From contig NC_052032.1 of the NCBI RefSeq assembly GCF_015832195.1, forward strand, positions 1,680,618-1,744,617: DNA of 64,000 bases, written 5' to 3'. Each line of letters opens with the position of its first letter. Position 1 is the stretch's first letter. The translations under genes and the position numbers were made by a program. Under the pieces are notes generated by a model, which saw nothing but the letters and a program-made list of their open reading frames with translations, did no database searches and was not told the DNA's origin. Below are positions 55,655 to 64,000 of this stretch, one piece after another. The stretch is from Motacilla alba alba (lineage: Eukaryota > Chordata > Aves > Passeriformes > Motacillidae).

Positions 55655-58600
55655 GTGAGCGGGGACGCGCGGGGGTCGCTGCTCTCCGCCGGGCCCGGGG
55701 CAGGCCCGACCCGCCGCCCCCGGGATGCTCCGGCCTCGGCTCCTCCCCGGCCGGGCCTCTCCGGCTCTGGGTCCGCGGGGCGCGGTGGGAGCTGCCGGGG
55801 CCGGGGGGAAACGGCCGGAGCTGAGGGAGGAGCGGCCGGAGCTGCCGAGGCCGGAGGGAAACGGCCGGAGCTGAGGGACAAACGGCCGGAGCTGCCGGGG
55901 GAGGAACGGCCGGGGCTGGGGGAGGAACGGCCGGAGCGGGGAGGAGGGGAAGGGGCTCCTGGGTGTGCGGGGGTGGTGTCTGCTGGGGGCTGTGAGGGAA
56001 GGGTCGCGGGGCCAGCCGCCCTCTCTCTGTCACCCCAGCCAGGAGTGGGACCAAAAGGCCGCAGCTCTCCCGGCCGTGCTGTGGCTCTGCTCCCGCTCCG
56101 TCTGAGGGAGCTGGGCAGCCAAGGGTGGCTCGCAGCATTTCCAGCAGCACCTGTGTCCTGCAGCAGCCACCTGTGTGCGGGTGTGAGCCCTGGGAGGGGG
56201 CGCTGGGCATCCAGCGGTGGGCTGGGACCCCGGCAGATCACCATGGAGGAACAGCATCCCCCCAGTGCAGTTTGACAGCAGAGTCCCTATGTGCTCCATC
56301 AAATGCTTAGCTCATGTTCCCTCCGCTTTCCAGGCAGCCCCGAGGCCCGAAGCTGCCGGGCCGCTGCAGGATGCCGAGCTCCGGGCAGCCCTGGACGTGC
56401 TGCAGTGCTACGACTTGCACTCCATCGTGGAGGAGTGGTTCATCGAGGTGCTGCAGACTGACCTGCAGGCCAATATCGCCCCCGAGTTCTGGAACTGCAT
56501 TGGCCAGTATGAGAACACGGCCGAGGAGCCCCAGTGCGCCGCGCTGCTCCTGGACGCCTTCAGTCTGCTCAAGTGCCGCCTGGAGCCCTACCTGAACAGC
56601 CTGGAGCTCCTGGAGCAGTGGACCAAGGCAGGCCTGCTCCTGGGCACAGGCGCTCAGACGCTGCAGGAGAAGGTCTACACCATGTTCAAAGCTATCCTCT
56701 TCTTCTCCACGACCAAATCCTTCCAGGAGATGATCCAGCAGTTCTACAGCCGCACGTTCAGGATATACATGCGGCAGTGGAAGAAAGGAGAAGATGGAAA
56801 GAATGAGTGTGAGAGCAGCATGAGTGAGACCGAGCAGGAGAGTGACCCAGAGGAGGGCGGAGGAGAGGGCCAGCTCTGTGCAGGCTGCAGCAGCAAGAGG
56901 GAGCAGTGCTGGTGCCCTGAAGCCATGGAGCAGTTCCAAAAGCTCAATGACATTCTGTAGGTATCTCACGGGGTGGTGGCTGTCACTTGGAGCAAGAGGC
57001 GGTATGGATGGGGAGGAGCAGCAGGTTTTATTGATCCTTGAGAACAGGAGGAGCTGTGTAAGCTCAGGCTGTGTCATGGTGGTGGGTAGAGAACTCAACA
57101 TGTACTTTCTGCTATCAACTGGTGGTTGAACAAGAGCAGATCTTTAGACAGAAAGTTCCTCTCCCTGGATACAAGAACATCCTCCTTTTGCTCTGAGGCC
57201 TCTGACCACAAAGAAGCAAACCTGTGCAAGGTGTCCCTGTCCATGTCAGAGGTTTGGACTAGGTGATCTTTAAGGTCTCTTCCAACCCAAACCATTCTCT
57301 GATTCTATGAAACTCTTCCAAATGAAAAAGCTTTTGATGGCTTTAAATAATGTCTGTAAAGAAGATGGGATAGCAGTAGTGCCATGTGTTACATATGCAG
57401 TGCATCTGTGTGGGCTGTCACAGCATGTGCCCGGGCTGGGCCTGCCTCTGTGGAATGTACAGGGAGGGTGGTGCCTGCAGGTACAAGATTTTCTTGATTG
57501 ACTGATGCCTTTGCTCCCGCATGCTCCTGATGGTGTCCCTGTGCCCGCAGCCGCCGGCTGAATTTGCTGGAGAGGGTGAGTGCTGACGCTGTCACCACCA
57601 TCCTGCACAGGATGATCGAGGAGAGGATGGAGCAGCGCTGCCGCGGGGAGTACGAGCACTCCTTCCTCAACGAGTTCCAGGAGGTAGGGCTGGTGTGGGG
57701 GCAGTGAGGGTCCTCCTTGGGAGATCACAGAATCACTGGGTTGGAAGAGACCTTCAAGATCATCAAGTCCAACCCAGCCCCAACACCTCAATTAACCCTG
57801 GCACCCAGTGCCACATCCAGGCTTTGTTAAACACACCCAGGGGTGGTGACTGCACCACCTCCCCGGGCAGCCATTCCAGAACTTTATCACTCTTTCTGTA
57901 AGAAGCTTTTTCCTAATACCCAACCTGTATTTCCCTTAGTGCAGCTGGAGGCTGTGTCCTCTGGTTCTGTCAGTGCTGCCTGGAGAAAGAGCCCAACCCC
58001 AGCTGAGCACAGGCACCTTTCAGGGAGCTGTAGGGAGTGATAAAGATGTGCAGCTGTTGTTGGTTTTTAGCAGCTCAGGCTAAAAGCAGATTCCAACTTA
58101 AAACACCTGGTCCAGATCTATGACTTCCACCATGTCTGGCAGGAGAGGTGGCTGAAACTTCCCATTTTGGCTGATGCTGAAGGGGAAGGTTTGCTCTGAC
58201 CTGTGCATGAAGGACCGTCACATTTCACCTCATGATGTCTGTAGTAATGAGGGAATTTCTGTGGTTCCAGTTTACAAACCACAAGATCAACAAGTGCCAC
58301 CTGGCCTGCAGAGGGTCCTCCCTCTGTGTAGGTGAGCCCATAATTAGAATTTCTGTGGCTGTTTTCAGCCCTCTTTCCAATTCCTCTGTAAAATTGGAAG
58401 CAAGGATGAGAGAGGATATTCTGGAATTGATCTCACCAGTGGCCACACAGAATTAAAATCATTCTTTGCAGCTGCCCAGTTGCTTTGCTGCTGTTTCAGC
58501 TAAGTTTGTGTTGAGCTGCTTACCCACCATGACTTTAAAATAAAATTCTTCTCCAGGTTATGGCTCCTCCAGGACACAATCCTGAGCTCAGTGCTCCTTG

Positions 58601-61600
58601 CCCATGACCTTGCATTTGCCTGTGCTGGAGAACCAGGCCTGCAGCCAGGTTCCCATGCAAGCCAGACACCCTGGATCCCTCACTCTTTGCCATGCCAACC
58701 GTTTTTGTTGCCTGCAAACATCAGGAATCGTTTTGTGTTTACTTCCTTTTGGTTGTTGTGCAACACTTTCTTCACTGCACCTGGTGTGAAATGCTTTTGT
58801 ATGACCTGGAGATTGTTTAAGGATATTTTCAGGGCACCACAGAAAACACAACTGCATTTTGCTTGTCAGATGCTGCCCTTGCTTCCACCTCTTTTTGGCC
58901 ATAGAATATTGGAGCGTGTCAGGATTAGGAAGAGATAATTTTAAGGGAAAAAAAAAAAAGCACAGACTGGAAATCTAAATGTTGAATAGAGAAGTCTGAG
59001 AAACAGCTCACTGAAAATTACAGGTGCTGAGGGCAAAGCCTCTTTGCCAGCACAGCAGCTGCCTGGAGTGTCAGGTCACAATCAGGCTGTAACAGGAGCA
59101 CTCGGGGAAGATAAACTCGGGGGAAGATTGGGTTGGTTTGATAATAATTCCTTAAAATTGTGTTGCTTTGCATCAGTTATAGTCCTGTCCTTTTGTCCTT
59201 TAGGGGAATTCTTTATAAGCTTCTCCACAGTTTTGCCCAGGTATTTGTTGTACTCAGGTTTTTCCTGGCAAAACTTGTGCATTTCTACAGTGTTTCCTCA
59301 GTCGAGTAATTAAAAATAAACATCAGCAAACCACGCCTTGACCTAGCATTTTTGTTTCAGGCTGTGAGAATGTATTAAAAAAATACTAATACCTAGTAAT
59401 AGATAGGTAGTAGAGTATCTTGTAGTATAATGGTACTCAAATACTATCTCAGGAAGTAGCATATTGGTACTCAAATACCATCCCAGGAAGTAGCATGTAT
59501 TTGCTAATTGATGGGGGGGAAAGGCAGTTATTTTAAACATCTGGATATTGTAATTTGGTATGTTTGAAATTTGACAATCACACATTTCTCACTAAAGCTC
59601 AAATATAAAAAAATAACCTTTTTATGCTCTCTGTTCAGGTTTTTATTTTATAATTCAGTTATGAGGTTGGTATTTGGATTTCAAATGCCTGAGTTGTGTT
59701 GGGTGTCTGTGACTTCTTGGGGTATCTTGTTTGCTTTTCACTGATTTCAGGAACCATAGAAATTTTGGGCCAAGGATGGTGTAATGGGCAATTTGCTCAT
59801 TTTCTTATGAATGGAACAGTTTTGCAGGTATAGAATGGGATGAAACTCTGCAAGAATGAAATAGGCTGCAAGTTTTGGAGCAAACCCTGTCCTTTTTGAA
59901 GCCCAGTGCCTGCACACAGTCTGTGGTCACCCCTTATCTTCTCACACCCAGCTGCACAGTCCATATCCTGTATCTTTAACTAAAGTTCCGATTCTTTTGG
60001 CTGCTCTTTCCCCAGCTATAACCCAGGCTGGGGCACATTTGAGGAGCAGCTGGGGGTGATGCTGTCCTGGTCCAGCTGCCCCTATCTGCCAGCTGTGGTG
60101 GCAGCCTGGCATGGGTTGGGATGTGGCTGTGCATGCAGCTCTGTGTTCACATCTGTTTCTCCCTCTTGTCGTGCAGTGGATAGAGAAGGTGATTGGGTGG
60201 CTCAGCAGGGTGTTCCTGCAGGATGGCCCCTTGGCACAGTCCTCCCCAGAAGCCAGCAGCACCCTGAAACGCTGGCGCTGCCACGTCCAGAGGTTCTTCT
60301 ACCGCATCTACGCCAGCATGCGCATCGAGGAGCTCTTCAGCATCATCCGAGGTGCTTCACCCTTGGGCTGGGACTGGGGGGGTGACAGATCTCTGATGTG
60401 CCACACTGCCTCCCCTCAGAGGCTGGCACTGCTTCTGATCACTGCTTGGTTTGCAGATTTCCCAGAGTCAAAGCCTGCTGTGGAGGACCTCAAGTTCTGC
60501 CTGGAAAGGACTAACCAGAGGCAGCAGCTGCTCAGCTCCCTGAAAAGTGCTCTGGAAATGAGACTTCTGCACCCTGGTGGGTTTTACATCCTTGTCTGTG
60601 TCCTGACACTGTAAAGAGCCTGGACACGAGTTGGGTTCTACTTGGAGCTGGTTTGGTTTCCTGTTTGAGGAATGAGGGGCAGTCACCATGCCCATCACAC
60701 ATTATTTGTGTTCCAGTGGGCATGGCAGCAGCAGCTGATGGCATCCCAGCCCCCTTTGGCCTCATTTTCACACTATGGTCAGGAGCACAAAGTTTATCTT
60801 TGGGCCAGGTGGGCAAAGGCTTCTTTGCACCATCAGGACTCAGCTCTGAGCCTCCGTTCATGCTCAAAACTGGTTTCTCAGGCACATGGATGTGATCTGC
60901 CCCATTGCCTTGGGCAGTAGGGCAGCAAGCCCTCCTCCTGCCTCACCACAGCTAGAGCAGAGGGCTAGGACCATCCAAACCCCTTCTATCCAAGCCATTA
61001 TTCTGTGCTGCAGGGCTCTGACTCCCTCTGCTCCTCTCCTGTAGGAGTCAACACCTCCGACATCATCACTCTGTATATCTCGGCCATCAAGGCCCTGCGG
61101 GAGCTGGACCCTTCCATGGTGATCCTGGAAGTTGCCTGTGAGCCCATCAGGAAGTATCTGAGGTAGGAGGCATGTGGGACAGTCTGACACATCCCCTTTC
61201 CCTCCCCTTCCCTCACTCACTCTTCCCCTTCCCCCTCACTCCGTTTCCGTGCCGCTGGCAGGACTCGGGAGGACACAGTGCGGCAGATCGTGGCCGGTCT
61301 CACGGGGGATGCTGAGGGCTCGGGGGACCTGGCAAACGAGCTCTCCAAAGCTGACCCAGTGACCCTGGAGAACGGCCAGGAGAGTGATGATGACATCTCG
61401 GAGCCAGGGGACTGGGTTCCTGACCCAGTTGATGCAGATCCAGGTGAGATGCCGAGCCCAGCAGTCCTGGCAGCTGGCTGCTTTCCCTGGTGGGCTGCAG
61501 CCTTGAGCAGCTCATTTGCTGGTCCTCTGGAGCTGGGCTGGGGCAGATCCCTGTTAATCTCACACTGTTGTCTGCTGGATCCCACCAGGGAAATCGAGCT

Positions 61601-64000
61601 CCAAGCGTCGTTCCTCAGACATCATCAGCCTCCTGGTGAGCATCTACGGCAGCAAGGACCTGTTCATCAATGAGTACCGCACGCTGCTGGCTGACCGGCT
61701 GCTGCACCAGTTCAACTACAGTGCTGAGAGGTGAGGCCCCAGTGCCCAGACCCAGGGCTTCCAAGGCCAAATCACTCGAGTGTTCTTGTACCTGCTGTCT
61801 GAAGGGTAGAGCCTTCAGGCTCAGTCCTGTCAATGGCTGTTTGTGGAGCCTTTGGTTACTTCCTTTGCAGCTTTGAGTTTGCCTCTAGAATTCCGTGCTC
61901 AGTCCTGCCCTTGGCTTGTGCTGATAGAGCAGCTTGTAGGAATTTGGAGGCACTGACACACTCTTAGCTCCATCCCGCATGTTGTGATGGCCCCCCAAAT
62001 GGAAGGGATGGAAGATGTGTGTTTCTGAAACACAGAAAGTTCCACCTGAACATGAGGAAGAACTTCTTTGCTGTGAGGTGACTGAGTAGTGGAACAGGAG
62101 CCCAAAGAGGCTGTGGGGTCTCCTTCCCTGGAGATATTCCAAAGCCATCTGGACACAACCCTGAGTGACTGCTCCAGGGGACCCTGCTTGAGCAGGGAGG
62201 TGGGACTGGATGAGCTCCAGTGGTCCCTTCCAGCCTAAACCATTCTGGCATTCTGTCTTCAAAAAGCTGCTGGCCTAGAGGAGGTGGCTGTTCCTCACTT
62301 GGGTACCAGGAGCCATCCTGGACAGACACTGTGCCTTGCAAGGCTTCCTAGGAAGAGCACCTTGTGCCAGGGACTTCGTTTTTTTGGCTGTGTGGTGAGG
62401 GGTGGAGGCCAAGCCAGGTTTGTCCATCCAAGGGCCCCGTGCCTGACCTGCTGTGTCTCTTTCCAGGGAAATCCGTAACGTGGAGCTGCTGAAGCTGAGG
62501 TTTGGTGAAGCTCAGATGCACTACTGTGAAGTCATGTTAAAAGTAACTCCTCTTATATTTTAGTTCAAGTCCTGGGTGTTTGAGCCCCTTGGGGAAGGGG
62601 AGGGACTTGAGGAGTGACCCCAAAAGGGTCTTTTAGGAAAGTGGGTGTTCCAGAATGCCAGTGAGGGGCTGATTTGTGACAGGCAGAAGTGCATTTAAAT
62701 CATGTCCGGTTTTAAGCCCCGTGGGTTGGATTATCAGCTCTGGGGAATGGTTGCTCTGGTGCTGCTGTCTGTCCTGTCCTTCCTGCAATATCCTGGCATT
62801 GAGGAGCTGGGCTTATCCAGCTCCTCTGGGGTTGGGACTCTGGAGTTTGATTCTTTTGGAGCGCTCTAGGGAGAACACAGGTGTGGAAGGCCTCCAGTGA
62901 AGGCAGTGTTGAGTTGTAACCCCTTCCTCTAACGTCCCACAAATTTTTCTGAGTATGTAGCAGACTTCCGAGTAGACACACGTGATCATGTCCTTTCCAG
63001 TGTCCCCATCATCATTTGGACAGAATGCTGTTCACCTTGTTTAAGCCTCTGCTTCACTACTGGTTGGCAGTGACTGTGAAGGGAAGGAGCCAGCTCAGCT
63101 CCTGTGCCTGTTGCAGGACATGGCCGACTCGCGGCGCATTAACGCCAACATTCGCGATGAGGAAGAGAAGCTCCCTGAGGAGGAGAGGCCTCCCTTCAGC
63201 CTCGTGGCCATTATCCTGTCCAGTGAGTTCTGGCCACCTCTCAAAGAGGAGAAGCTGGAGCTTCCAGAGCAGGTCAAGGAAGCCATGGAAGCGTATTCCA
63301 AGAAGTATGAGAAATTAAAGGTGAGGCCACCTTAACCCTCCTTATGAAAGCTTTATCCAGTCTCCTTTAGCTGCTGGTTGGCCCATGCTGTTACAGTGGG
63401 GTTTGCAATAACCCGGCACTTACTGGTTCCTGCTGGGTGATCTGCTGTGAGCGGCTGCTTCCCCCTTTTCCCAGGCCATGAGGACCCTGAACTGGAAGTA
63501 CCACCTGGGGCTGGTGAGCCTGGACGTGGAGCTGGCTGATCGCACGCTCTCCCTGTCCGTGTCTCCTGTGCACGCTGCCATCATCCTGCACTTCCAGACC
63601 AAGAGTGAGTGCTGTGGAACCCCTGTCTGTGCTTCCACGGGTGGGAAAGCCATGTTCCTTGGGCAGCTGGAGGCTCTGAGAGCTCTGGCAGTAGGACCAA
63701 GACCTGGTGCATGGGTTTGGATCTCCCACAGGGTCTGCAGCACCCAACAGGGCCACAGCTCTGCTGCAGCCCTCTGCTTGTTCCTGGCAGTGCCTCCCCG
63801 CCTTACCCAGCTTCCCACCAAATCCTGGCAGGCTTGGGTGTGAAAAGTTCTCCACATACTCTCTGTTCTCCATCTCCTCTCTGATCTCCATGGTCTCTGC
63901 AGGCACCTGGACGCTGACAGAGCTGAGTGAAGTGCTCAAGGTGCCTGTGACTTCACTGAAGAGGAAGATGACACTGTGGCTGCAGCAGGGAGTCCTGCGG
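55589..64000 (+). CDS. ANAPC2: ANAPC2, anaphase-promoting complex subunit 2 (cullin), 12 exons, truncated by window edge
   Basis: The exons are 55589-55654, 56334-56956, 57551-57683, 60177-60351, 60457-60576, 61045-61162, 61262-61443, 61589-61730, 62467-62542, 63117-63320, 63475-63604 and 63903-64000 (incomplete). They encode about 689 residues of a protein of 822 in human. Residues 23-450 form the helical cullin-repeat stalk. Residues 413-480 are an acidic/Ser-rich linker (ESDDDISEPGDW, then KSSSKRRSSD). The cullin homology region follows, with LLADRLLHQFNYSAEREIRN and LKLRFGEAQMHYCEVMLKDM. Known role: scaffold pairing with the RING subunit ANAPC11 in the APC/C ubiquitin ligase. The winged-helix C-terminus lies outside the window. 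Introns carry three CR1 fragments. Confidence 0.97.
56334..56956 (+). CDS. ANAPC2: ANAPC2 exon 2, N-terminal cullin repeats
   Basis: 623 nt from gctttccag to CT|gtaggt. It encodes residues 23-229, including DLHSIVEEWFIEVLQTDL and QQFYSRTFRIYMRQWKK. An acidic Ser-rich segment follows, then four cysteines (204, 207, 214, 216). An in-frame TAG just beyond the donor would end a read-through product. Confidence 0.96.
57215..57308 (+). mobile_element. CR1 LINE 3' end
   Basis: Shows ggtttggactaggtgatctt, then tcttccaacccaaaccattc and the terminal octamer-like ctgattctatg. In ANAPC2 intron 2. Confidence 0.85.
57551..57683 (+). CDS. ANAPC2: ANAPC2 exon 3
   Basis: Runs from tgcccgcag to GAG|gtaggg. 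It encodes RRLNLLERVSADAVTTI and LHRMIEERMEQRCRGEY, then EHSFLNEFQE. Confidence 0.96.
57722..58045 (-). mobile_element. CR1 LINE 3' fragment
   Basis: Reverse complement of a long CR1 3' segment: gatcacagaatcactgggtt, then gaagagaccttcaagatcat, ccaggggtggtgactgcacc and caacctgtatttcccttagt. In ANAPC2 intron 3. Confidence 0.9.
59431..59498. repeat. 34-bp direct tandem duplication
   Basis: Two copies of a 34-bp unit starting TGGTACTCAAATAC (59431-59464 and 59465-59498), differing at a few bases. In ANAPC2 intron 3. Confidence 0.9.
60177..60351 (+). CDS. ANAPC2: ANAPC2 exon 4
   Basis: Runs from tcgtgcag to CGAG|gtgctt. It encodes WIEKVIGWLSRVFLQDG and later RWRCHVQRFFYRIYASM. Confidence 0.96.
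60457..60576 (+). CDS. ANAPC2: ANAPC2 exon 5
   Basis: Runs from gtttgcag to CCTG|gtgggt. It encodes DFPESKPAVEDLKFCLE and RTNQRQQLLSSLKSALE, then MRLLHP. Confidence 0.95.
61045..61162 (+). CDS. ANAPC2: ANAPC2 exon 6
   Basis: Runs from cctgtag to GAG|gtagga. It encodes GVNTSDIITLYISAIKAL, then RELDPSMVILEVACEP and IRKYLR, conserved. Confidence 0.96.
61262..61443 (+). CDS. ANAPC2: ANAPC2 exon 7, acidic linker
   Basis: Runs from gctggcag to CCAG|gtgaga. It encodes TREDTVRQIVAGLTGDAE and an acidic stretch with ESDDDISEPGDWVPDPVD, the known flexible, phosphorylated linker. Confidence 0.95.
61589..61730 (+). CDS. ANAPC2: ANAPC2 exon 8, start of cullin homology region
   Basis: Runs from caccag to GAGAG|gtgagg. 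It encodes KSSSKRRSSDIISLLVS and IYGSKDLFINEYRTLL, then ADRLLHQFNYSAE. DLFINEYRTLLADRLL is the classic cullin signature. Confidence 0.97.
62030..62263 (+). mobile_element. CR1 LINE 3' fragment
   Basis: Shows aacatgaggaagaacttctt, then gggtctccttccctggagat, actggatgagctccagtggt and ccagcctaaaccattctggc. In ANAPC2 intron 8. Confidence 0.9.
62467..62542 (+). CDS. ANAPC2: ANAPC2 exon 9
   Basis: Runs from tttccag to AAA|gtaact. It encodes EIRNVELLKLRFGEAQM then HYCEVMLK. Confidence 0.96.
63117..63320 (+). CDS. ANAPC2: ANAPC2 exon 10
   Basis: Runs from gttgcag to AAG|gtgagg, 68 codons. It encodes DMADSRRINANIRDEEEK, then FSLVAIILSSEFWPPLKE and AYSKKYEKLK. Confidence 0.96.
63475..63604 (+). CDS. 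ANAPC2: ANAPC2 exon 11
   Basis: Runs from ttcccag to AAGA|gtgagt. It encodes AMRTLNWKYHLGLVSLDV and ELADRTLSLSVSPVHAAI, then ILHFQTK. Confidence 0.96.
63903..64000 (+). CDS. ANAPC2: ANAPC2 exon 12, cut by window end
   Basis: Begins after ctctgcag and encodes STWTLTELSEVLKVPVT then SLKRKMTLWLQQGVLR, where the window ends. Helices after the cullin domain begin here. Confidence 0.93.

Larger units (their letters stand above)
55090..56060. promoter_or_regulatory. Bidirectional CpG-island promoter of SSNA1 and ANAPC2
   Basis: Dense CG dinucleotides span exons 1-2 of SSNA1 and exon 1 of ANAPC2. The two start codons (55548 minus, 55589 plus) are separated by 40 bp, so transcription of the two genes must start inside this gap or inside each other's first exon. 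A GGCCGGAGCTG-type repeat of short units follows in ANAPC2 intron 1 (about 55790-55940). Confidence 0.85.

Noticed and set aside
54551..56275. A 574-codon + strand open frame crossing the SSNA1/ANAPC2 promoter
   Set aside because: It runs through the TA microsatellite, a CR1 fragment and antisense of the SSNA1 exons. Length is explained by the lack of stops in GC-rich DNA.
1..64000. CRISPR arrays, bacterial operons, tRNA or rRNA genes, or a new defence-type system
   Set aside because: The window is vertebrate genomic DNA with spliced genes; no regularly spaced repeats with unique spacers and no tRNA/rRNA signatures were seen.

Overview
The window looks like vertebrate nuclear DNA from a bird. 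It carries four spliced genes with GT-AG introns, many CR1 LINE 3' fragments, avian-type endogenous retrovirus LTRs, no recognisable mammalian SINEs, and short GC-rich gene territory of the kind found on avian microchromosomes. The genes correspond to human 9q34.3 (chicken chromosome 17 by established synteny). A songbird source is an inference from the LTR types.

Layout: (1) bases 1 to about 25,000 hold the 3' two thirds of NSMF (Jacob/NELF) on the + strand. Thirteen coding exons are visible, from 3112 to the stop at 22276; the first exons lie beyond the left edge. This part includes a 6-nt microexon (4951-4956), a 52-bp minisatellite and a complete solo LTR in an intron. (2) 25,000 to 32,700 has no recognisable gene. 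It holds a TATA box with clustered GATA-type motifs (27.2-28.2 kb) and then rises into a CpG island. (3) 32,777 to 50,475 is TPRN (taperin) on the + strand: one very large GC-rich, proline-rich exon, a 14-kb intron full of retroelement fragments, and three small exons. The reading frame of exon 1 is broken twice by C8 runs where neighbouring repeat units have C7. (4) 52,851 to 55,548 is SSNA1 on the minus strand, three exons, convergent with TPRN. (5) 55,589 to the right edge is ANAPC2 on the + strand: 12 exons encoding about 689 residues, with the C-terminus outside the window. SSNA1 and ANAPC2 are head to head, with only 40 bp between their start codons inside one CpG island.

The four genes are not one pathway. 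NSMF is a neuronal synapse-to-nucleus messenger, taperin a PP1-binding actin regulator of hair-cell stereocilia, SSNA1 a centriole/basal-body microtubule fibril protein, and ANAPC2 the cullin of the anaphase-promoting complex. The SSNA1-ANAPC2 pair may share a promoter.

I found no new multi-gene system. The most interesting signals are the 6-nt microexon, the double frame break in the TPRN repeat, the lysine-free arginine-rich 5' half of SSNA1, and the missing gene block between NSMF and TPRN relative to human.
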